In this document: positions 48,235-56,077 of the stretch, piece by piece
How the letters are laid out: the number at the start of each line of letters is the position of its first letter
How positions within the stretch are numbered: position 1 is the stretch's first letter
Source: Pollutimonas harenae
GTDB taxonomy: Bacteria; Pseudomonadota; Gammaproteobacteria; Burkholderiales; Burkholderiaceae_B
Reading direction: 5' to 3'
DNA: 64,000 nucleotides
Assembly (NCBI RefSeq): GCF_004153685.1
Contig: NZ_SDQD01000001.1
Location: forward strand, 744,001-808,000
The notes under the pieces: model-generated
Told to the model about the DNA's origin: nothing
Databases searched by the model: none
The model's input: only the letters and a program-made list of their open reading frames with translations
Program-made: the position numbers and the translations under genes

Positions 48235-48942
48235 ATGCTTGAATTTTTACAAACCCTGAGTTGGGCAGCCGTTTTTCAGATTGTTCTGATCGATATTCTG
48301 CTTGGAGGCGATAACGCCGTGGTTATTGCACTGGCTTGCCGGAACTTGCCACGCAAACAGCGGATGCAAGGCATTTTGTGGGGTACGGCAGGCGCCATCA
48401 TCTTGCGCGTTGCCTTGATTGCCTTTGCCCTGACGCTGCTGAGCGTACCCTTCCTGAAAATAGTCGGGTCTGTACTGCTGATTTGGGTCGGTATCAAGCT
48501 GCTGATTCCTGACGAAGACGCCCATGGCAATGTCAAGGGTGGCACATCCATTGCCTCTGCAGTCAAAACCATTATTGTGGCCGACTTCGTGATGAGCCTG
48601 GATAACGTGATTGCCATTGCGGGTGCTGCACAAGGTGCCCACCCTGATCATCAGATCGGCCTGGTCGCATTCGGCCTGATCATCAGCATACCCATCATTA
48701 TCTGGGGCAGTACTTTGGTATTGAAGCTTATCGACCGCTACCCGAGTGTTGTAACCTTTGGTGCCGCCTTGCTGGGCTGGATCGCCGGTGGCATGCTGAT
48801 CACGGACATCGTCATCGTCGAGCAGTTTGGCGAACCTTCGGGCGCCGTGAAGCTGGCCGCTGAGGTGGCCGGTGCCGTGTTGATTGTGGTGGTCGGACGT
48901 TGGTTCGCAAAACGTAAGCGTGCCGCTACGGCTAGCGCATAA
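48235..48942 (+). CDS. TerC family integral membrane protein (probable Mn2+ exporter)
   Basis: A 235-aa TerC-fold membrane protein with about seven helices. The metal-site motifs are LIDILLGGDNAVVIALACRN near the N-terminus and VADFVMSLDNVIAIAGAA in the middle, with two conserved Asp-Asn/Asp pairs in membrane segments. The YjbE/Alx/YkoY members export manganese. The yybP-ykoY riboswitch in front makes Mn2+ homeostasis the likely role. GGGTGATTG lies before the ATG. Confidence 0.9.
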   Translation: MLEFLQTLSWAAVFQIVLIDILLGGDNAVVIALACRNLPRKQRMQGILWGTAGAIILRVALIAFALTLLSVPFLKIVGSVLLIWVGIKLLIPDEDAHGNVKGGTSIASAVKTIIVADFVMSLDNVIAIAGAAQGAHPDHQIGLVAFGLIISIPIIIWGSTLVLKLIDRYPSVVTFGAALLGWIAGGMLITDIVIVEQFGEPSGAVKLAAEVAGAVLIVVVGRWFAKRKRAATASA

Positions 48943-48957
48943 GCGAAAGCCGTAGCG
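48924..48957 (+). terminator. Hairpin at the end of the TerC gene
   Basis: CGCTACGGCT pairs with AGCCGTAGCG over a 14-base loop that includes the stop codon. There is no T-tract. Possible transcription end or mRNA stabiliser. Confidence 0.4.
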
Positions 48958-48989
48958 TGGGCAACTGAATCAGTTTGCTTGCCTCGCTT

Positions 48990-49622
48990 TTAACCCTTGG
49001 CAGGGGCAGCCAGCATGGCATCGCCAAGCACGGTATGCCCCTGCTCTTTCAGGGCAATACCGGCGCCGTGTATATCTTGTGGCGCTTTGTTCTGGCTTAG
49101 CTTGAACTTGCCGACCAGGCTGGTGATTTCTATTTCTATACCAACAATGGCCTTGAGCATGGAGTCGATATACTCCTTGGGGCCATCTGTCATTTTCCAG
49201 GGCTGTGGCAAGTTGGCTTCGTGCCTGCGGGTCAGCCGGGCGACCACCCCTCGTACATAGCGTTCATCGTCCCGGATTGTGATGCGCCCATGGGCATGGG
49301 CCACCATGTAGTTCCAGGTTGGCACCTGCTTGTGGTGTTCCTGCTTGCTTGGATACCAGGTGGGCGACACATAGGCGTGCGCGCCTTGAAAAACGACCAG
49401 CACCTTGTCTCCAGTTTGCACGTCCTGCCACACGGGATTGTTGCGCGCTACGTGTGCGAGCAGCGTGCCCTGCGGCCCTTGCTCGGGCTGGAGCTCGAAA
49501 GGCAGGTGATTGGCGTCGTAGCCGCCAGCGCCATTGGTGAACAGGATGCCGAACGGATTTTGATCGATGAAGCCGTGCAGCACCTGGGTGGACGGTTCCT
49601 TGAAGTGATCGGGTATGTACAT
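48990..49622 (-). CDS. FMN-binding negative regulator, PaiB family
   Basis: A 210-aa PaiB-type protein (FMN-binding split-barrel fold). Starts MYIPDHFKEPSTQVLHGFID; core motifs LPFELQPEQGPQGTLLAHVARNNP, VVFQGAHAYVSPTWY and VPTWNYMVAHAHG identify the family. In Bacillus PaiB is a transcriptional repressor; in proteobacteria members are flavin- or haem-binding proteins of unclear role. The longer open frame upstream is the reverse reading of the neighbouring oxidoreductase. One base separates it from that gene's stop, so the two form an operon. Confidence 0.88.
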   Translation of the reverse strand: MYIPDHFKEPSTQVLHGFIDQNPFGILFTNGAGGYDANHLPFELQPEQGPQGTLLAHVARNNPVWQDVQTGDKVLVVFQGAHAYVSPTWYPSKQEHHKQVPTWNYMVAHAHGRITIRDDERYVRGVVARLTRRHEANLPQPWKMTDGPKEYIDSMLKAIVGIEIEITSLVGKFKLSQNKAPQDIHGAGIALKEQGHTVLGDAMLAAPAKG

Positions 49623-49623
49623 G

Positions 49624-50634
49624 TTAGAGTCGCACCAGTCGTTTGCCCAGGTTCTGGCCCTGGTACAGTTCTTGTATTGCTCCCATGGCGGTGTCGAGCC
49701 CGTCGGTGATGTGCTCGCGGTGATGCAGCTTGCCCGTCCTGACCATGTCTTCGAGCTGACGCACATATGAAGGATAAGTATCCATGTGGTCGAATTGAAT
49801 GAAGCCTTGCATGCGGGCGCGCCGGGTAAGCAGGATGCGTTCGATGCGGGGGCCCATGGGGGCAGGATCCCAGCTGCTGATCGAGGCGGTGCCGCATATG
49901 ACAACACGTGCACCGATGGCCAGTTGTGGCATGACTGCATCGGAGATCCGGCCGGAGGTATTGTCGAAGTACACATGGACGCCATCGGGACAGGCATCTT
50001 TCAGCGCTGCGGCGATATCGTCGGTTTTGTAATTGATGACGTGGTCATAGCCGAACTGTGTCTTGCAGGCTTCGGCTTTTTCGGGCGTGCTGGTCAGCCC
50101 CACTGTGCGGCAGCCCAGCGCTTTGGCGAGTTGGCCCACGCATGATCCCACACCGCCTGCTGCCGTGGATACCACTACGGTCTCGCCGGCTTGCGGCTGG
50201 CCCAGCTTGTCGAGCGCGGTGGCGGCCGTGACACCATTCAACCCCAATACGCCCAGGTACAAGGAGGGTTCAAGGTCGGTGGTGCTGATGTTTTGTACGA
50301 TCGCGTCAGGCGTTATGACCGCATAATGTTGCCAGCCGAACCAGCCCATCAGACGGTCACCCTTGTTGTAGCCGTCTGCGGCTGAGTCCACGACGGTGCC
50401 GACACACAATGAGCGCATGACGTCACCAACCGGCACACTGGCGTAGTTGTTGGCATCGGCCAGCCAGCCTCGCATGGCCGGCTCGATGGATAGCCACTGG
50501 TTTTGTACAAGAATCTTTCCTGGCCCGAGCTCAGGTACAGCTTCGCTTGTCCGGCGAAAATGTTCTGCTGCGGGAATACCGCTGGGCCGTGACGCCACAC
50601 GTATGCATTCGTTGGTAAGCTTGCTCATATCCAT
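49624..50634 (-). CDS. NADP-dependent oxidoreductase, MDR superfamily (CurA/LTB4DH-like)
   Basis: A 336-aa zinc-independent medium-chain dehydrogenase/reductase. The N-terminal part has LSIEPAMRGWL, typical of the leukotriene B4 dehydrogenase/CurA group; the cofactor site is VSTAAGGVGSCVGQLAKALG; FDNTSG and ICGTASISSWD follow. Members reduce the C=C bond of alpha,beta-unsaturated carbonyls with NADPH. Substrate undefined. First gene of the pair with the PaiB-like gene. Confidence 0.9.
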   Translation of the reverse strand: MDMSKLTNECIRVASRPSGIPAAEHFRRTSEAVPELGPGKILVQNQWLSIEPAMRGWLADANNYASVPVGDVMRSLCVGTVVDSAADGYNKGDRLMGWFGWQHYAVITPDAIVQNISTTDLEPSLYLGVLGLNGVTAATALDKLGQPQAGETVVVSTAAGGVGSCVGQLAKALGCRTVGLTSTPEKAEACKTQFGYDHVINYKTDDIAAALKDACPDGVHVYFDNTSGRISDAVMPQLAIGARVVICGTASISSWDPAPMGPRIERILLTRRARMQGFIQFDHMDTYPSYVRQLEDMVRTGKLHHREHITDGLDTAMGAIQELYQGQNLGKRLVRL

Positions 50635-50658
50635 CTATAACCCTTTGCTTGGTTGGCC

Positions 50659-50883
50659 GTGTATCCAGAAGATCTAGAATTGCTTGTATCGCGTACGATG
50701 CCTTTTGGCAAATACAAAGGGCGGTTGCTGGCCGACTTGCCGGGTCACTATTTGAACTGGTTTGCGCGCAATGGCTTTCCGAAAGGCGAGCTGGGTCGGC
50801 TTTTGGCCTTGATGCACGAGCTTGATCACAATGGTTTGTCTGCTTTATTGGCCCCTCTGCGCAAGACGGCGACGCCGTCCTAG
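50659..50883 (+). CDS. DUF3820 family protein
   Basis: A 74-aa protein with the DUF3820 hallmark TMPFGKYKGRLLADLPGHYLNWF and a helical tail. Related proteins occur as stand-alone small proteins or as a putative quorum-sensing-regulated factor; the function is not known. The start is GTG 50659 (a TTG two codons earlier is possible). Convergent with alkA. Confidence 0.85.
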   Translation: MYPEDLELLVSRTMPFGKYKGRLLADLPGHYLNWFARNGFPKGELGRLLALMHELDHNGLSALLAPLRKTATPS

Positions 50884-50934
50884 CTGGCGGGCAGAAAGGA
50901 TTTTGGTGTTGCGTGCCGTGCCCAATGGCACCCA

Positions 50935-51837
50935 TCAATATGCGGTATTCGAGCGCGATGCCCAGAGATGTGCGGCCAGCAGGGCGCGCCAGGGCGAAAA
51001 TGCTTGCAGCCAGGCCTGAGCCTGTTTTTCAGTCAATTTTTCGGGCGTCCCGAGCAGTGTTTCGATGCCATGGCGCACGGCTACGTCGCCATGCAAGGAC
51101 CCGTCCAGCCAGCCGAAGCCGCGCAACAAGGTGTAGTTGACCGTCCAGGGGCCTATACCGCGCACAGCCAGCAGGCGTTCACGCAGCTCTTCGATGGAGT
51201 CGGCCTGTAAGTCCTCAACCAGCACGAGCTGTTTGCTGATCAGGAGGGAGGAGATCTCTTGCAGCGAGCGGGTCTTGCTGGCTGAAAACCCCGCCTGGCG
51301 CAGGGTGTCGGGGGCTAGCCCCGCGATCTCCTCGGGGCCAGGGTGGCACAGCAGGCCGCTTGAGTGCCGCAACTGAGTGGCCTGTATCAAGCGCCGGCGT
51401 ATGGATACGGCGGCGCCTACACTGATTTGCTGCCCGGTAATGGCCCAGGACAAGGCTTCGAAGGGTGTAACGGCAACAGGCACCCGTAAGCCGGCCTGCT
51501 TGCTGATAAGCTGGCCCAGCAACGGGTGATTGGAGTATCGTTGCTCGAAGGCGTCCACATCCTGAGCCAAGCCGAGCATACGGTTAACCGTTGCTTTCAG
51601 CAGGGCTTTGCTGCCGGTGGGGGCCATGCCATCAAGCGCCAGGTCGGCCACTGCCTGCCCGGGTTCGAAGCGTAGGCTCAGGCAGGCCGGTACGCCCTGC
51701 CATAGCAGGCCTTTGTGTAAAGACGAGTCGTCGACGCGCTCGGAGACTTCCTGGGTATCGCGCCGGTGAAAGGCCAGTATGTCCTGGGGGCGATATGAGC
51801 GCGGCAACGAGATGCGGCAGCGTAAGTGGGTAGCCAT
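50935..51837 (-). CDS. alkA: DNA-3-methyladenine glycosylase II (AlkA-like)
   Basis: A 300-aa HhH-GPD DNA glycosylase that removes alkylated purines. The AlkA N-terminal domain is present; the core has EALSWAITGQQISVGAAVSIR, the hairpin LLAVRGIGPWTVNYTLLRGF and the catalytic aspartate in SLHGDVAVRHG. It lacks the Ada regulatory domain. ohr and tag follow within 1.2 kb, forming a small alkylation/oxidation repair neighbourhood, though on alternating strands. Confidence 0.9.
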   Translation of the reverse strand: MATHLRCRISLPRSYRPQDILAFHRRDTQEVSERVDDSSLHKGLLWQGVPACLSLRFEPGQAVADLALDGMAPTGSKALLKATVNRMLGLAQDVDAFEQRYSNHPLLGQLISKQAGLRVPVAVTPFEALSWAITGQQISVGAAVSIRRRLIQATQLRHSSGLLCHPGPEEIAGLAPDTLRQAGFSASKTRSLQEISSLLISKQLVLVEDLQADSIEELRERLLAVRGIGPWTVNYTLLRGFGWLDGSLHGDVAVRHGIETLLGTPEKLTEKQAQAWLQAFSPWRALLAAHLWASRSNTAY

Positions 51838-51986
51838 GCAGCGATGTTAGCGCAAGAGAAACCGCTTGCATGTAAAGGTTGTACTTAAATTGTGCACAGT
51901 TTGATCGTATGCTTGTAGTTCCAGTACCAGCGGGCTGGTATGAAACTTGCCGCTGGTTTGTTGCTCACCTTTAACAGGAGATTCAC

Positions 51987-52412
51987 ATGTCTTTAGAGAA
52001 AGTGGTTTACCGTGCTCAGGCAACGGCAACCGGTGGTCGTGATGGCCGGGCGGTGTCATCGGACGGTGCTCTGGATGTCAAACTGACGACCCCAAAAGAT
52101 ATGGGTGGCGCCGGTGGCGAGGGGACCAATCCTGAGCAATTGTTTGCCGCCGGCTATTCGGCTTGCTTTCTGGGTGCCCTGAGGCTGGTCGCGAGCCGCG
52201 AAAAGGTGTCCTTGCCGGACGCAACCAATATTCAGGGCTCTGTTGGCATAGGCCCTATTCCTAATGGCTTTGGTATTGAAGTCGAGCTAAAAATTGCGGT
52301 ACCTGGCCTGCCGCGCGAGCAGGTACAGGCGCTGGTCGATAAGGCGCACATTGTATGCCCTTATTCGAATGCTACGCGCGGCAATGTGGATGTTACGCTG
52401 ACGCTGATTTAG
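51987..52412 (+). CDS. ohr: Organic hydroperoxide resistance protein Ohr
   Basis: A 141-aa thiol peroxidase of the OsmC/Ohr family. Active-site cysteines appear in [13 protein letters not shown] and [14 protein letters not shown], matching Ohr rather than OsmC. It reduces organic and fatty-acid hydroperoxides with lipoylated partners. AACAGGAGATTC precedes the ATG. No ohrR is next to it. Confidence 0.95.
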   Translation: MSLEKVVYRAQATATGGRDGRAVSSDGALDVKLTTPKDMGGAGGEGTNPEQLFAAGYSACFLGALRLVASREKVSLPDATNIQGSVGIGPIPNGFGIEVELKIAVPGLPREQVQALVDKAHIVCPYSNATRGNVDVTLTLI

Positions 52413-52416
52413 GGCG

Positions 52417-53010
52417 TCAGGTAGCGGCTAATACCGGGTGGCGATGGCAGTCTGTGGTGTGATCCATCAGGCAGCCTATGGCCTGCATATACGACTGGCA
52501 TATGGTTGGGCCCACAAAGTTGAAGCCGGCTTTTTTTAAGGTACGGCTCATTTGCTGTGCTTCGGGCGTGATGACCGGAACATCGTGCATGGACGGATAT
52601 TGATGGATCTTGGGTTGGCCACCCACAAAAGACCAGATCAGCGCCACCGGGTCGGGCTGAGCCAGCCAGGCCCGGGCGTTTTGCCTTGCTGCGTTCAGCT
52701 TGAGGCGATTCCGTATGATGCCGGGGTCTTGCATCAGGGTTTCGATATAGTCGTCGCTGATACTGGCCAGTTTTTCGGGATCGAAATTGAACAATACCTC
52801 GCGATAGCGCGGGCGTTTCTTGAGCACGGTAATCCACGATAGCCCTGCCTGGAAGCCTTCCAGCAACAGCATTTCAAATAAGTGGTGAGGGTCGCGTGAC
52901 GGCACGCCCCATTCTGTGTCGTGATAATCGATATAGATGGGGTCGCTGGAGCACCAGGCACAGCGCACCAGGCTGGTGTCCCGATCGCTGCTGGGTGGAG
53001 TGTTGGCCAT
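52417..53010 (-). CDS. tag: DNA-3-methyladenine glycosylase I
   Basis: A 197-aa Tag protein, specific for 3-methyladenine. Key pieces: RCAWCSSDPIYIDYHDTEWGVP with the N-terminal zinc ligands, EGFQAGLSWITVLKKR, and the C-terminal MDHTTDCHRH giving the other His/Cys zinc ligands. ATG 53010 is chosen; 20 upstream codons are not conserved. Convergent with ohr, four bases apart. Confidence 0.94.
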   Translation of the reverse strand: MANTPPSSDRDTSLVRCAWCSSDPIYIDYHDTEWGVPSRDPHHLFEMLLLEGFQAGLSWITVLKKRPRYREVLFNFDPEKLASISDDYIETLMQDPGIIRNRLKLNAARQNARAWLAQPDPVALIWSFVGGQPKIHQYPSMHDVPVITPEAQQMSRTLKKAGFNFVGPTICQSYMQAIGCLMDHTTDCHRHPVLAAT

Positions 53011-53091
53011 GGGCTGTTTCCGAATAAGTGGGCAAAAGTATTGCACGACGGTAAGATTACCTTCAATCAACCCGGAAGAGAATGGCAGCTC

Positions 53092-54837
53092 ATGAACAAG
53101 AAAAATCCCCAGGTCCCCGACGAGAACGCCACAGGCTTGCGCAAAGGCCTCACCAGTTACGGTGACAATGGCTTTTCGCTATTCCTGCGCAAGGCCTTTA
53201 TCAAGGGCGCTGGCTATACCGATACGGCGCTTGATCGGCCGGTCATCGGCATTGCCAATACCGGTAGCGCGTATAACCCTTGTCATGGCAATGCAGAGCA
53301 ACTGATTGAGGCGGTCAAGCGCGGGATCATGCTGGCGGGCGGATTGCCCATGGACTTTCCCACAATCTCCATCCACGAAAGTTTTTCGTTTCCGACCAGC
53401 ATGTATTTGCGCAACCTCATGTCCATGGATACCGAGGAAATGATCCGGGCGGCTCCTATGGACGCAGTGGTGCTGATAGGTGGTTGCGATAAAACCGTAC
53501 CGGCACAGCTGATGGGGGCAGCCTCGGCCGGTATTCCGGCGATTCAGCTGATCACGGGCTCCATGCTGACCGGCTCGCACCGCTCAGTGCGGGTAGGTGC
53601 GTGCACCGATTGTCGCCGCTACTGGGGCAAGTATCGGGCTGAAGAAATCGACGATGAAGAAATTGCCGACGTCAACAATCAGCTGGTTGCCAGCGTGGGG
53701 ACTTGTTCGGTCATGGGTACAGCCAGCACGATGGCGTGTATTGCCGAAGCCCTGGGCATGACGATACCCGGCGGTGCGACACCACCGGCGGTTACTGCAG
53801 ACCGCATGCGTATCGCTGAATTGACGGGTGCCCAGGCTGTGAAGATGGCACAGACTGGCCTGACCATAGACAAGGTTTTGACGGCCGAGGCCATTGAAAA
53901 TGCCCTGAGGGTGCTGCTGGCCATCGGTGGCTCAACCAATGGCATCGTGCACCTGACGGCCATTGCGGGGCGCATGGGCATCAATATTGATCTGAAGGCG
54001 CTCGATCGCATGGGCAAGGAAACGCCTGTATTGCTCGATCTGAAACCTTCCGGCCAGCACTATATGGAAGACTTCCACAAAGCGGGCGGCATGGCTACTT
54101 TGCTGCGTGAGCTCAAGCCCTTGCTCCATCTGCATGCCATGACAGTCACCGGTCGGACATTGGGTGAAGAAATTGAAGCGGCAGGGCCTGGCTTTGCTCA
54201 GGACGTGGTCAGGACGGCGGCCCATCCCATTTATCCGCAAGGCGGTATTGCCGTGCTCGAAGGCAATCTGGCACCGGGTGGCGCGGTCATCAAGCAGTCG
54301 TCGGCCGATGCCGGCCTCATGGAGCACGAGGGCCAGGCCGTGGTGTTCGAGAACGCGGCTGATATGGCTGACCGTATCGATCGCGATGATCTCGACGTCA
54401 ATGCCGACGATATTCTGGTGCTGAAGAATATCGGTCCCAAAGGCGCCCCCGGCATGCCCGAGGCTGGCTATATTCCCATTCCCCGGAAGCTGGCGGTACA
54501 GGGGGTCAAGGATATTGTCCGGATTTCGGATGGGCGCATGAGCGGTACGGCCTTCGGTACGATCGTGCTGCATGTGACGCCAGAATCCGCCATAGGCGGA
54601 CCGTTGGCCTATGTGCAGAACGGTGACCGCATACGCCTGAGCGTCAGGCAGCGCGAGATTGCCTTATTGGTGTCTGACGAGGAAATGGCGCGGCGCCGGC
54701 AAGCGGCGCCTGTGGTGCCGCCGGTTGCCGAGCGCGGCTATAAAAAACTATTTCTTGATACGGTCACGCAGGCCGACCAGGGAGTGGATTTTGACTTCCT
54801 GCGTGCACCCTCAATGAAGCAGTCGGTGCCTAAGTAA
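53092..54837 (+). CDS. IlvD/Edd family dehydratase (sugar-acid or dihydroxy-acid)
   Basis: A 581-aa Fe-S dehydratase of the IlvD/Edd family. The cluster-binding cysteines occur in NTGSAYNPCHGN, IGGCDKTVPAQLMG and GACTDCRRYWGKYRAEEI; the C-terminal ISDGRMSGTAFGTIVLH holds the catalytic serine. The RYWGKYR variant and the length are nearer to the sugar-acid dehydratases (L-arabonate, D-xylonate type) than to biosynthetic IlvD, but I cannot name the substrate. ATG 53092 gives MNKKNPQVPDENA. No sugar genes adjoin. Confidence 0.88.
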   Translation: MNKKNPQVPDENATGLRKGLTSYGDNGFSLFLRKAFIKGAGYTDTALDRPVIGIANTGSAYNPCHGNAEQLIEAVKRGIMLAGGLPMDFPTISIHESFSFPTSMYLRNLMSMDTEEMIRAAPMDAVVLIGGCDKTVPAQLMGAASAGIPAIQLITGSMLTGSHRSVRVGACTDCRRYWGKYRAEEIDDEEIADVNNQLVASVGTCSVMGTASTMACIAEALGMTIPGGATPPAVTADRMRIAELTGAQAVKMAQTGLTIDKVLTAEAIENALRVLLAIGGSTNGIVHLTAIAGRMGINIDLKALDRMGKETPVLLDLKPSGQHYMEDFHKAGGMATLLRELKPLLHLHAMTVTGRTLGEEIEAAGPGFAQDVVRTAAHPIYPQGGIAVLEGNLAPGGAVIKQSSADAGLMEHEGQAVVFENAADMADRIDRDDLDVNADDILVLKNIGPKGAPGMPEAGYIPIPRKLAVQGVKDIVRISDGRMSGTAFGTIVLHVTPESAIGGPLAYVQNGDRIRLSVRQREIALLVSDEEMARRRQAAPVVPPVAERGYKKLFLDTVTQADQGVDFDFLRAPSMKQSVPK

Positions 54838-54840
54838 TAA

Positions 54841-55095
54841 TCAGCCGCCACATCCGCCGCAGCAAGCACCGTCTTCCCCGTGCACGGGCTTGGCAATCTG
54901 ATACCCCGCGTCCTCGACGGCAACTTGCAGGCGCTGTGTGGACACCTGTTCTTCGTTGAACGAGACCGTAGCCTTGCTGTTCTTGAACGATACTTCAACA
55001 GAGCTCACGCCGTTGATGGCTTTGAGCGCGCCAGCCAGGGTGGCGGCACATTGTTCGGTTTGCAGGCCGGCCAGTTTGAGTACTCCGATTTGCAT
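54841..55095 (-). CDS. HMA-like domain protein with C-terminal Cys-rich tail
   Basis: An 84-aa protein with the beta-alpha-beta-beta-alpha-beta HMA fold: IGVLKLAGLQTEQCAATLAG, INGVSSVEVSFKNSKATVSF and LQVAVEDAGYQIAKP. The usual metal-binding MxCxxC is degenerate (only one Cys, TEQCAA), but the tail reads CCGGCGG, which could hold metal instead. It ends four bases from the convergent dehydratase gene. Role in copper or other soft metal handling is inferred from the fold only. Confidence 0.7.
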   Translation of the reverse strand: MQIGVLKLAGLQTEQCAATLAGALKAINGVSSVEVSFKNSKATVSFNEEQVSTQRLQVAVEDAGYQIAKPVHGEDGACCGGCGG

Positions 55096-55234
55096 GTCAT
55101 TCCTTCTGTATGGGGTGATACGTGGTTTGTTGATCGCTGGATAGCTTGCCGTGATGGGCATCAAAAGATTCATATTGTATGTACCTTTTTGACTGTGCTG
55201 CGGCTTATCCCTGTTGTGCTTGAGGTCAATGCAG

Positions 55235-55255
55235 GTGTGGCGTTTCAGGCCACAC
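55235..55255 (-). terminator. Hairpin after the nitrate assimilation operon
   Basis: GTGTGGC and GCCACAC form a 7-bp stem with a 7-base loop, six bases after the methyltransferase stop codon. No T-run; probable transcript end at low certainty. Confidence 0.4.
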
Positions 55256-55260
55256 TTGAT

Positions 55261-56076
55261 TTATACCGCGAGGGCCAGCGCAGAGACTTGATCAAGGTCA
55301 AGGCTGGCGTGCTGGGCCAGGCCCACCACCCGACCCAGCACGATGACCGATGGGCTGCCCAGGTCGTGGGCTTTTACTTTTTGAGCCAGCTCGGAAAGTG
55401 TCGTGGTCAGTTGTCTTTGTGCGGCGCTGCTCACGTTTTGTACGACGGCAACAGGCAGGTCGGCGGTAAAGCCGGCAGCCAGCAGCGTGTGAGTCAATTC
55501 GTCGATATTGCTCATCCCCATGTAGCACACCACACTCAGGCCGCTGGCGGCCAGCGCTTCCCAGCAGGGCTGGCTACCGTCTGCGGTATGAGCGGTCACC
55601 AGCACGACGCCGCGCGAGCAGCCTCTATGGGTCAGGGGCAGCCCCAGGGCGCTGCCTACGGCCAGTCCGGCCGTGATGCCGCTAATGGCCTCGACCAAAA
55701 TTCCGCGTTGGGTCAGCCAGATCATTTCTTCGCCGCCGCGTCCAAATATAAAAGGATCCCCGCCTTTGAGCCGTGCCACCGCATGCCCCTGGCGGGCGTA
55801 GCGTGCCATCAGACGCAAAATAAACTGTTGGGAAGTTGATACACAGCCGCCCCGCTTGCCGACATGGATGATGCGGGTTTGCGGGCTGGCGAGTTCCAGT
55901 ATGGCTTGGCCGGCCAGGTCGTCCACCAGCCAGATGGTGCAGCGCTGCAACTGTCTTGCTGCCTTTACCGTGAGCAGATCGGGATCGCCGGGGCCAGCGC
56001 CGATCAACCAGACTTTGCCTTGACGATTCTTGGTGAGCTCAGTCGTGGGACTTGCGGTCAAAGTGGGTGTGCTCAT
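55261..56076 (-). CDS. cobA: Uroporphyrinogen-III C-methyltransferase (SUMT)
   Basis: A 271-aa SUMT that makes precorrin-2 from uroporphyrinogen III, the first step to siroheme. Motifs: VWLIGAGPGDPDLLTVKAAR, VARLKGGDPFIFGRGGEE, and GITAGLAVGSALGLPLTHRG. It lacks the CysG dehydrogenase/ferrochelatase half. Last gene of the nitrate operon, one base after the nitrate reductase stop, so it supplies the siroheme of NirB (and sulfite reductase). Confidence 0.95.
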   Translation of the reverse strand: MSTPTLTASPTTELTKNRQGKVWLIGAGPGDPDLLTVKAARQLQRCTIWLVDDLAGQAILELASPQTRIIHVGKRGGCVSTSQQFILRLMARYARQGHAVARLKGGDPFIFGRGGEEMIWLTQRGILVEAISGITAGLAVGSALGLPLTHRGCSRGVVLVTAHTADGSQPCWEALAASGLSVVCYMGMSNIDELTHTLLAAGFTADLPVAVVQNVSSAAQRQLTTTLSELAQKVKAHDLGSPSVIVLGRVVGLAQHASLDLDQVSALALAV

Positions 56077-56077
56077 G

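Noticed and set aside
53092-54837. Biosynthetic dihydroxy-acid dehydratase IlvD
   Set aside because: The RYWGKYR context and family features are nearer to sugar-acid dehydratases; not enough to name the substrate, so only the family is given.
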